DNA of 6,169 bases. Origin: Flavobacteriales bacterium. GTDB taxonomy: Bacteria; Bacteroidota; Bacteroidia; Flavobacteriales; BACL11. Below the pieces are notes generated by a model, which searched no databases, was not told the origin of the DNA, and worked only from the letters and a program-made list of their open reading frames with translations. The stretch is from the NCBI GenBank assembly GCA_018675825.1, contig JABGXK010000052.1, positions 1-6,169 of the forward strand, read 5' to 3'. This document shows positions 1 through 5,805 of this stretch, piece after piece. The translations under genes and the position numbers were made by a program. The first letter of the stretch is position 1; each line of letters opens with the position of its first letter.

Positions 1-1440
1 TCCATCAACACCTTCTTCAAGCTCAACAAAAATTCCAAAATTTGTAAAATTACGAACCTTCACAGTTAATTTTGAAGACAAAGGATATTTAGTCTCAATA
101 TCTGCCCATGGATCTGGTAACATTTGTTTGATCCCAAGAGACATTTTTCTTTGATCTCTATCTAATGTTAAAATCTTAGCTTCTAACTCATCACCTTTAC
201 TGAAAAAATCATTTGCACTTCTTAGATGAGTAGACCAAGACATTTCAGAAACATGTAACAAAGCTTCAATACCAGCTTGTAGCTCAACAAAAACACCATA
301 ATCAGCCACAACAACAACCTTTCCTTTTACTACATCACCTATAGAAATTTTTTCATCAAGATCTTGCCATGGATGAGAACCTAATTGTTTTAATCCAAGT
401 TGAATTCTACTTTTACCTTCATCAAAATCTAAAATAACCACATTGATTGTTTCGTCTAAAGAAACAATCTCATCAGGATGAGAAACTCTCCCCCAAGACA
501 GATCAGTAATATGAATTAATCCATCAATACCTCCCAAATCAACAAAAACTCCATATGATGTAATATTTTTAACTGTACCTTCAATTACTTGACCCTTTTC
601 TAGTTTAGACATTATCTCTTTTGTTTGGACAGCTAAATCTGCTTCAATTAATGCCTTATGAGAAACAACAACATTTCTAAATGACTCATTCACTTTTACA
701 ATCTTAAATTCCATTTTCCTTCCTACATATTCATCATAATCACGAATTGGCTTAACATCAATTTGAGAGCCAGGCAAGAAACATTCAATACCAAAAACAT
801 CAACAATCATTCCTCCTTTAGTTCTACTTTTAATTTGTCCATTAACTACTTCACCAGTTTTAAGAGCATCATTTACCCTTTCCCATGCTCGTAAAACCCT
901 TGCTCTTCTATGAGATAATATAAGTTGACCATTTTTATCTTCTTGCTTCTCAACTAAAACCTCAACAATATCTCCAATCTTTAAATCCTCCTTATACTTA
1001 AACTCTGAGCTAGAAATTACACCATCTGACTTGAAATTAATATCTACAATCACCTCTCTATCTGATACATAAACAACTTTACCATCGATAACTTGCTTAG
1101 ATTCAACAACCGGAAGCGTTGATGAATATGTGTTAACTAATTCTTGTCTTTCTTTATCACTATATATATCACTATTAATAACATTATCCCAATTAAATTC
1201 TTCTGAAATATCTTCTTTCACTTCTTCTACAACATCATCTTTAGAAACTGTAACGCTTTCTTCTGAAATATCTTCTTTCACTTCTTCTACAACATCATCT
1301 TTAGAAACTGTAACGCTTTCTTTTTTATCTAAAGAATTGAATTCCTTAGTATCTACTTCTTTTTTCGTTGATTTCTTATTGGATTCTTTTTTAGAAACAG
1401 GCAAATCCTTATTTGTTTCTTTTTCTTGTTTTTTTGACAT
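1..1440 (-). CDS. rpsA: 30S ribosomal protein bS1, C-terminus cut by the window edge
   Basis: bS1 binds mRNA on the 30S platform and helps load and unfold transcripts, which matters in a phylum that makes little use of Shine-Dalgarno pairing. The frame is open for 480 codons from the ATG at 1440-1438 to base 1. Residues 1-81 are a Lys/Glu/Asp/Ser-rich, probably disordered extension, followed by a conserved-looking linker (FNWDNV, YSDKERQELVNTY, about 82-105). OB-fold S1 domains follow at about 117-180, 196-263 (FLPGSQIDVKPIRDYDEYVG), 283-353 (GVFVDLGGIDGLIHITDLSW) and 368-440 (YGVFVELQAGIEALLHVSEMSW). A fifth starts near 453 and is truncated (FTNFGIFVELEEGVDG). Domain order and the QLGLKQL/SLGIKQM strand ends match bS1, so identity is secure; the total domain number cannot be seen. 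The start has no upstream SD and is preceded by an AT-rich stretch. Residues 41-60 and 61-80 are an exact duplication. It lies downstream of ispH after a 165-base gap with its own candidate promoter and leader. Confidence 0.96.
   Translation of the reverse strand, partial: MSKKQEKETNKDLPVSKKESNKKSTKKEVDTKEFNSLDKKESVTVSKDDVVEEVKEDISEESVTVSKDDVVEEVKEDISEEFNWDNVINSDIYSDKERQELVNTYSSTLPVVESKQVIDGKVVYVSDREVIVDINFKSDGVISSSEFKYKEDLKIGDIVEVLVEKQEDKNGQLILSHRRARVLRAWERVNDALKTGEVVNGQIKSRTKGGMIVDVFGIECFLPGSQIDVKPIRDYDEYVGRKMEFKIVKVNESFRNVVVSHKALIEADLAVQTKEIMSKLEKGQVIEGTVKNITSYGVFVDLGGIDGLIHITDLSWGRVSHPDEIVSLDETINVVILDFDEGKSRIQLGLKQLGSHPWQDLDEKISIGDVVKGKVVVVADYGVFVELQAGIEALLHVSEMSWSTHLRSANDFFSKGDELEAKILTLDRDQRKMSLGIKQMLPDPWADIETKYPLSSKLTVKVRNFTNFGIFVELEEGVDG
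1198..1322 (-). repeat. Perfect 60-base tandem duplication inside rpsA
   Basis: Bases 1201-1260 and 1261-1320 are identical at all 60 positions. The match runs 3 bases further to the left and 2 to the right, giving a 125-base tract of period 60. Because 60 is a multiple of three, the frame is kept and bS1 residues 41-60 are repeated as 61-80. Each unit starts ESVTVSKDDV and ends EEVKEDISE, so the copy adds net negative charge to the disordered N-terminal extension. The absence of even synonymous differences suggests a recent event (slippage or unequal crossover) or an assembly artefact. Confidence 0.97.
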
Positions 1441-1462
1441 ATCAAAAAAATTAATTTGTATC

Positions 1463-1556
1463 TTCAATCTAATTAATTAAGGCCCAGATGCTAAAGATTA
1501 AGAAGAGCATTTTTATTATTTCACCTCATTTAATTGCCTTAACTAACATCATTAAA
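1463..1556 (-). promoter_or_regulatory. Structured 5' leader of rpsA (candidate bS1 autoregulatory element)
   Basis: On the minus-strand transcript, bases 1547-1536 (GUUAGUUAAGGC) pair with 1483-1472 (GCCUUAAUUAAU) over 12 pairs including two G-U. A symmetric 3x3 internal loop (1550-1548 against 1471-1469) follows, then 1556-1551 (UUUAAU) pairs with 1468-1463 (AUUGAA) for six more pairs. The enclosed 52-base loop holds a nested 5-pair hairpin (AUGCU 1510-1506 with AGCAU 1492-1488) and an unpaired GAGGUG. The element starts next to the predicted transcription start and ends 22 bases before the rpsA ATG. Ribosomal-protein leaders commonly mediate feedback by their product, and bS1 autoregulates in E. 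coli; that this hairpin does so is inference. It is not a typical intrinsic terminator: the stem is AU-rich and the U-run begins about 13 bases later. Confidence 0.55.
1469..1527 (-). other. SD-like site plus 13-codon mini-ORF within the rpsA leader
   Basis: Minus-strand GAGGTG at 1527-1522 is complementary to the 16S anti-Shine-Dalgarno core. Eleven bases later an ATG at 1510-1508 opens a 13-codon reading frame (MLFLIFSIWALIN) ending in TAG at 1471-1469. None of the full genes here has a comparable SD. The peptide is hydrophobic and has no recognisable family. The site lies in the loop of the leader hairpin, and the ORF covers the nested hairpin and the 3' arm of the 12-pair stem. It could be a true leader peptide, a ribosome-sensing decoy, or chance. 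Confidence 0.25.
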
Positions 1557-1564
1557 CGGGGCGC

Positions 1565-1572
1565 CAAATATA
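1565..1572 (-). promoter_or_regulatory. Candidate rpsA promoter, -7 element TATATTTG
   Basis: The minus strand reads TATATTTG, an exact match to the Bacteroidota sigma-ABfr -7 consensus TAnnTTTG. It lies 33 bases after the ispH stop and would start transcription around 1560-1556, in the short GC-rich patch GGCGCCCCG, giving an rpsA leader of about 115-120 bases. The -33 TTG half is not convincing: the only upstream TTTG (1586-1583) is 11 bases away, too close for the usual spacing of about 17-23. The position, between two genes and immediately before a folded leader, supports the call. Confidence 0.45.
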
Positions 1573-1605
1573 CATTATTAATTCAAATAATTATAAAAAT
1601 AAACA

Positions 1606-2478
1606 CTAGAATTTTTGTATAAATTTGGCTACCTTTTCCATTAACCACCTAGGTGTAGAAGTAGCTCCACAAATACCTACGGTTAATGCATTTTCAAACC
1701 ATTCCTCTTGGATTTCGTTAATATCAGATATAAAATAAGATTTTTTATTTTCAATTTTACAAGAAGAAAAGAGCATCTTTCCATTTGAACTCTTTGTACC
1801 ACTAACAAAAATAATAACATCATTATTGCTAGCAAAAAACTTCAATTGAGGCTCTCTTCCTGAAACCTGTCTACATAAAGTGTCATGAACAACAAATTTT
1901 AATTCATCATTTTTTCCAATTGAAATTAATTTATCCTTTATAATATTTATAATATTCTGAAAAGCAGCAGGGCTTTTTGTAGTTTGAGAATAGATGTATA
2001 TAGGCTTTTCAAAATTAACCTTAGATAAATCATCTTTAGTTGTAACGATTATAGCTTTTCCTTCTGTTTGACCAACAAGTCCAGTCACTTCAGCATGTCC
2101 TTCCTTCCCAAAGATAATTACCTGACCATCAATATTTTTTATTTGCTCATATCCTTCTTTTATCTGATGTTGTAACTTTAAAACAACAGGACATGAAGCA
2201 TCTAGTAATTCTATATTATTCTTTAGTGCAATTTCATAAGTAGATGGGGGTTCTCCATGAGCTCGAATAAGAATTTTACAATCACTCAAATTAGCTAACT
2301 GATCATGATCAATTATCTCTAATCCAAGTTTACTTAATCTATCAATTTCTTTATTATTATGGACAATATCCCCAAGACAATAAAGTTTTCTGTCATTTTT
2401 TAATATTTCTTCTGCCATTTCAATTGCATAGACAACACCAAAACAGAAACCAGATTTTTCATCAATCGTTACTTTCAT
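1606..2478 (-). CDS. ispH: 4-hydroxy-3-methylbut-2-enyl diphosphate reductase (IspH/LytB)
   Basis: Cytoplasmic [4Fe-4S] enzyme for the last step of the MEP pathway, reducing HMBPP to IPP and DMAPP, the precursors of quinone side chains and undecaprenyl carriers. At 290 residues it is near the usual bacterial length. The three cluster cysteines are present: C12 in GFCFGV, C96 in DASCPVV and C202 in DTLCRQVSGREPQ. Substrate-site residues are also visible: H40 (IVHNN), H74 (RAHGEPP), H128 and E130 (GKEGHAEVTG), T166-T167 (SQTTKS), the SSN at 230-232, and S274 in the C-terminal GATSTPRWL. The product should be active. The ATG at 2478-2476 directly follows the cmk TAA with no spacer, so translation is probably coupled to cmk. 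The stop is TAG at 1608-1606, at the natural C-terminal position, which shows that amber is used as a normal stop in this genome. Confidence 0.97.
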   Translation of the reverse strand: MKVTIDEKSGFCFGVVYAIEMAEEILKNDRKLYCLGDIVHNNKEIDRLSKLGLEIIDHDQLANLSDCKILIRAHGEPPSTYEIALKNNIELLDASCPVVLKLQHQIKEGYEQIKNIDGQVIIFGKEGHAEVTGLVGQTEGKAIIVTTKDDLSKVNFEKPIYIYSQTTKSPAAFQNIINIIKDKLISIGKNDELKFVVHDTLCRQVSGREPQLKFFASNNDVIIFVSGTKSSNGKMLFSSCKIENKKSYFISDINEIQEEWFENALTVGICGATSTPRWLMEKVAKFIQKF

Positions 2479-3168
2479 TTATACATTTTTTTTAATTAAC
2501 TGGCAAACTAACTCATTCTGTTGATTAAAATTAAGTAACGTATTGTTAATCACAATTGCATCCTTTGCTTGAAATAACGGATTAATTTCTCTACCCATAT
2601 CATCAGAATCTCTTTTATTTAGATTAACTAATACTTGATCATACGTGATTTTATGGTTATGTATCTTTAACTCATCAAATCTTCGTTTTGCTCTAATATT
2701 AATATCAGCAGTTACAAAAAATTTAATATCAGCATTAGGCATAACCTTAGTACCAATATCTCTACCATCCATAACTACATTCTTATTAGCACATGTCTTT
2801 TGTTGAAAATTAATTAATTTCTCCCTTACTTGTTTTATTTTACTAATATCACTTACATGATTAGAAACATTATTATCTCGAATCAAATTTTCTACATTTT
2901 GACCGTTTAATAATGTTTCAGTAATACTTAATTTAGCATTGTGATTGAAAGATATGTCAATTTTATCTAAACTCTTTAACAATAGATAATGATTTATCTT
3001 ATTATTACAGATGATATCATTTTCTATACAATAAAAAGTGATTGCCCTATACATTGCCCCAGAATCAACATATTTCATATTAAATTCTTTAGAAATATGC
3101 TTAGCAATAGAACTTTTACCACAAGATGAATGGCCATCAATAGCAATATTAATTAATTTTATACTCAT
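2479..3168 (-). CDS. cmk: (d)CMP kinase, cytidylate kinase
   Basis: Phosphorylates CMP and dCMP to the diphosphates with ATP in pyrimidine salvage and nucleotide supply. The protein has 229 residues, typical of bacterial Cmk (about 220-230). Walker A is GHSSCGKS at 12-19. The CMP-binding segment begins DSGAMYRA at 35-42. The inserted NMP-binding domain ends with ENLIRDNNVSNHVSDIS (93-109). MDGRDIGTKVMP (133-144) is the family signature with the base-contacting Arg-Asp. The lid arginines are at 162-163 in AKRRFDEL, and the RDSDDMGREINPL stretch (186-198) supplies the ribose-binding Asp and Arg seen in E. coli Cmk. The start ATG (3168-3166) overlaps the porQ TGA in an ATGA junction, and its TAA is followed immediately by the ispH ATG, so it is the middle gene of a coupled trio. 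No defect is visible. Confidence 0.96.
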   Translation of the reverse strand: MSIKLINIAIDGHSSCGKSSIAKHISKEFNMKYVDSGAMYRAITFYCIENDIICNNKINHYLLLKSLDKIDISFNHNAKLSITETLLNGQNVENLIRDNNVSNHVSDISKIKQVREKLINFQQKTCANKNVVMDGRDIGTKVMPNADIKFFVTADINIRAKRRFDELKIHNHKITYDQVLVNLNKRDSDDMGREINPLFQAKDAIVINNTLLNFNQQNELVCQLIKKNV

Positions 3169-4190
3169 AAACCAAAAGTACTTAGATTGGTACTAATACT
3201 AAAAGTATTAACTTTTCCTGATAAATGATAAGCAGATCTACTATAGTTGAAATTAATCTTAGAGACATTAAAACCAACCCCATATGAAAAACCAACCATT
3301 CCATTAAATGAACGAATAGTCATATCAAATCTTCTTTGAAAATTAAATCCTCCTTGAATAAAAAAGTTATTTTTAAATAAATTTAATTCCCCTCCGATAA
3401 TAATATGTCGCAAAATATTTTTAGCAATACTTTCATCTTTAATTTCCATCTCACCAGTTTCATTATTAGTAAAACTACTTAATGAATAATTATTACTTAT
3501 ATTATACTTATTAAGATGATGAAATACCAAAGAATAAGTTAAGGGAAGGTGATCTAATTTTTTACTTAATCCAAATTGGATATCTAAAGGAATCTCTTCT
3601 CTTATTGATGTATATGATTTTATTTGTTTTCCTATATTTTTAACTAATAATGTAGCAGTAAAATAATTGTCTTGATTAAAATATGTTGAAGAAATATTAG
3701 AAGAAAGAGCTAAGGCATTATAGCTTTCATAATTTGAATTTAATAAACTTAAATTTACTCCTAAGCTTATTTTACTGTTCAGTTCTCTACCAAAGCCAAA
3801 AGTAATTACCTGATCATTAGCAGTAAAAGATAAATTCTGATCACCTATCTCATTAGATGCATTAAATTCACCATAGCTATTAGCATCAATACCAAATGAA
3901 AAACAACCAATATTTTCTAAGGTTCTAGCATAATAAAACGAGACCATCTTAATATCTGAAAAATAATCAACAAAACTAAAACCTAATTCATTATGCATTT
4001 TACTATTAAGTAAAGATGGTGTTGTTTGTGCTAACGAAATATCATTATCATATATTGAAATAAGATTACCTCCCATTGCTAATGACCTTGCTGAATAATC
4101 TAAATTAATATAAGAAAAAGAATTATTACCATCTAGGCAATAAATACAGTTAGTAATAAAAAAACATAAAACAAGTAATCTAATTTTCAT
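3165..4190 (-). CDS. porQ: Type IX secretion system protein PorQ
   Basis: Outer-membrane beta-barrel protein of the Bacteroidota-specific type IX secretion system, where it works with PorZ (and PorU/PorV) in the attachment complex that processes T9SS cargo at the surface. The protein has 341 residues, near the family size. Residues 1 to about 18 form a signal peptide (MKIR followed by LLVLCFFI); the cysteines at 15 and 18 do not make a convincing lipobox, so signal peptidase I cleavage is favoured. The mature N-terminus has the PorQ hallmark SARSLAMGG (33-41) and DNDISLAQTTPSLL (48-61). The rest alternates short amphipathic strands. The C-terminus, YGVGFNVSKINFNYSRSAYHLSG (303-325) then NTFSIS, matches the family's last strands. 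It starts 43 bases after lon ends; a weak -7-like TAACTTTA (4218-4211) lies in that gap without a well-spaced -33 element. It overlaps cmk by four bases. The porQ-cmk neighbourhood is recurrent in Bacteroidota, which supports the call. Confidence 0.88.
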   Translation of the reverse strand: MKIRLLVLCFFITNCIYCLDGNNSFSYINLDYSARSLAMGGNLISIYDNDISLAQTTPSLLNSKMHNELGFSFVDYFSDIKMVSFYYARTLENIGCFSFGIDANSYGEFNASNEIGDQNLSFTANDQVITFGFGRELNSKISLGVNLSLLNSNYESYNALALSSNISSTYFNQDNYFTATLLVKNIGKQIKSYTSIREEIPLDIQFGLSKKLDHLPLTYSLVFHHLNKYNISNNYSLSSFTNNETGEMEIKDESIAKNILRHIIIGGELNLFKNNFFIQGGFNFQRRFDMTIRSFNGMVGFSYGVGFNVSKINFNYSRSAYHLSGKVNTFSISTNLSTFGL

Positions 4191-4233
4191 TAATCTATTG
4201 AATTTATAGATTAAAGTTAGTTAATATTCTTCA

Positions 4234-5793
4234 TTATACTAAAGCAATATCAATAACTTCATGCATATTATCAACATAATAAAATGTCATATTTCTTAAA
4301 TATTGTTCATTAATAACAGAAACATCTTTTCTGTTTTGAGATGATAATATAATTTCTTTAATACCTGATCTTTTTGCTGCAAGAAGCTTTTCTTTAATAC
4401 CACCAACTGGCAAGACTTTTCCTCTTAATGTTATTTCTCCAGTCATAGCTATTTTCTCTTTAACTAATTTTTTAGTAAATATAGAAACTAGCGAAGTAAA
4501 CATTGTAATACCAGCAGAAGGACCATCCTTTGGAGTAGATCCCTCAGGTACATGAATATGCACATTCGTTTCTTGAAATATATTGCTATCAATTTTATAG
4601 TGTTTAGAATTTGATTTTAAATATTCTAATGATAAGATTGCTGATTCTTTCATTATCTTTCCAATATTACCAGTAATTGATAGAACACCCTTACCATGAC
4701 TTAGACTACTTTCTATAAATAATATGTCACCACCTACACTTGTCCAAGCTAAACCAGTAACTACTCCTGGAATTGAATTATTAAGTAATCTATCTCTGTC
4801 AAACTTAGGAGGACCTAGAACTAATTCCACTATCTCTTTATCTACATCGTGCTTATAATCCTCATCCATAGCAATAGATTTAGCCGCATATCTAATCATT
4901 TTACTTATCATCTTTTCTAATCCTCTAACACCTGATTCTCTAGTATATTGATCAATTATCTTTTCTAACACAGAATTAGATAACTTTAATTTATCATTAC
5001 TAATTCCGTGAGCCCTTAATTGTCTAGGTAACAGGTGTTTTTGAGCAATTTTTACTTTTTCTTCAATTGTATATCCACTAATTTCTATAATCTCCATTCT
5101 ATCTCTTAATGCAGGTTGAATCGAAGACAAAGAATTAGCTGTAGCCACAAATAACACTTTAGACAAATCATATTCAAGTTCTAGATAATTATCATGAAAT
5201 TGCTCATTTTGCTCAGGATCAAGGACTTCTAATAATGCTGAAGATGGATCTCCATGGGAATCTCTTGTAACTTTATCAATTTCATCTAACACAAATACTG
5301 GATTAGAAGATTCTGCTTTTTTAATTGCCTTAATTATTCTGCCTGGCATTGCTCCAATATAAGTTTTTCTATGACCTCTAATCTCGGCTTCATCTCGAAG
5401 ACCTCCTAAAGAAACACGTTGATATTTTCTACCTAATGCTTCAGCTATAGATTTACCTAGAGAAGTTTTACCAACGCCCGGGGGTCCATAAAGACAAATA
5501 ATAGGAGATTTCATATCCCCTTTTAATTTTAGTACAGCTAAATGTTCAATGATTCTTTTCTTAACTTCTTCTAAGCCAAAATGGTCGCGATTTAATATCT
5601 TACTTGCTTTATCAAGGTTAAAATTATCATTAGTATACTCATTCCAAGGCAAATCTAAAATTAAGTCCAGAAAACTCCTTTGAACAGAATAATCAGACAT
5701 TGAAGGATTCATTCTTTGAAGTTTCTTTAACTCTTTTTCAAAAGATTCTTTAACTTCTGTAGACCATTTCTTTTTTAATGCTTGAGACTTCAT
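4234..5793 (-). CDS. lon: Lon protease, AAA+ and Ser/Lys protease part downstream of an in-frame amber codon
   Basis: ATP-dependent Lon degrades misfolded and regulatory proteins as a cytoplasmic hexamer. Numbering from the ATG at 5793: helical region ending FLDLILDLPWNEYT (41-54), Walker A GPPGVGKT (103-110), pore loop YIGAMPG (145-151), Walker B VFVLDEID (166-173), sensor-1 ATAN (217-220), arginine finger LRDRM (229-233), sensor-2 GVRGLEK (288-294). The protease domain has catalytic S426 in PKDGPSAG and K469 in GGIKEKLLAA, 43 residues apart as in E. coli S679/K722. It ends with TAA followed by an in-frame TGA. Every catalytic element is intact, so selection has not visibly relaxed. The frame continues upstream through GTA GAA GAG to the TAG at 5805-5803, so this ATG is simply the first Met after the stop and is probably not the native start. 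Alone it would be a Lon lacking its substrate-binding N domain. Confidence 0.93.
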   Translation of the reverse strand: MKSQALKKKWSTEVKESFEKELKKLQRMNPSMSDYSVQRSFLDLILDLPWNEYTNDNFNLDKASKILNRDHFGLEEVKKRIIEHLAVLKLKGDMKSPIICLYGPPGVGKTSLGKSIAEALGRKYQRVSLGGLRDEAEIRGHRKTYIGAMPGRIIKAIKKAESSNPVFVLDEIDKVTRDSHGDPSSALLEVLDPEQNEQFHDNYLELEYDLSKVLFVATANSLSSIQPALRDRMEIIEISGYTIEEKVKIAQKHLLPRQLRAHGISNDKLKLSNSVLEKIIDQYTRESGVRGLEKMISKMIRYAAKSIAMDEDYKHDVDKEIVELVLGPPKFDRDRLLNNSIPGVVTGLAWTSVGGDILFIESSLSHGKGVLSITGNIGKIMKESAILSLEYLKSNSKHYKIDSNIFQETNVHIHVPEGSTPKDGPSAGITMFTSLVSIFTKKLVKEKIAMTGEITLRGKVLPVGGIKEKLLAAKRSGIKEIILSSQNRKDVSVINEQYLRNMTFYYVDNMHEVIDIALV

Positions 5794-5802
5794 CTCTTCT
5801 AC

Positions 5803-5805
5803 CTA
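5803..5805 (-). other. lon: In-frame TAG (amber) interrupting lon
   Basis: The minus strand reads GGA AAA TAG GTA GAA GAG ATG with no shift of frame on either side. Translated through, it is GSGK-stop-VEEM, in the variable linker between the N-domain coiled coil and the AAA+ region. One base change from GAG (Glu), CAG (Gln) or AAG (Lys) would produce it. The ispH stop in the same window is also TAG, which speaks against wholesale reassignment of amber. Sequencing error, a recent nonsense mutation, readthrough, and termination-reinitiation at the ATG nine bases on all remain possible. Confidence 0.9.

Noticed and set aside
1130..1480. Plus-strand open reading frame of 116 codons, Ser/Thr/Leu-rich
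   Set aside because: It lies antisense to the rpsA N-terminus, and its repeated Ser/Thr segment is the complement of the 60-base duplication. The minus-strand frame has clear bS1 homology, so this is a shadow.
1441..1605. Intrinsic terminator between ispH and rpsA
   Set aside because: No GC-rich stem is directly followed by a T-run. The strong hairpin here is AU-rich, lies after the promoter-like element, and its nearest U-run is about 13 bases downstream.
5791..5805. Frameshift as the cause of the lon break
   Set aside because: Counting codons on both sides shows the two parts share one frame; only a stop codon separates them.
5803..5805. Amber reassigned to an amino acid throughout this genome
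   Set aside because: ispH ends with TAG at its natural C-terminus (290 residues), and reading through gives no further family sequence. Local readthrough is not excluded.
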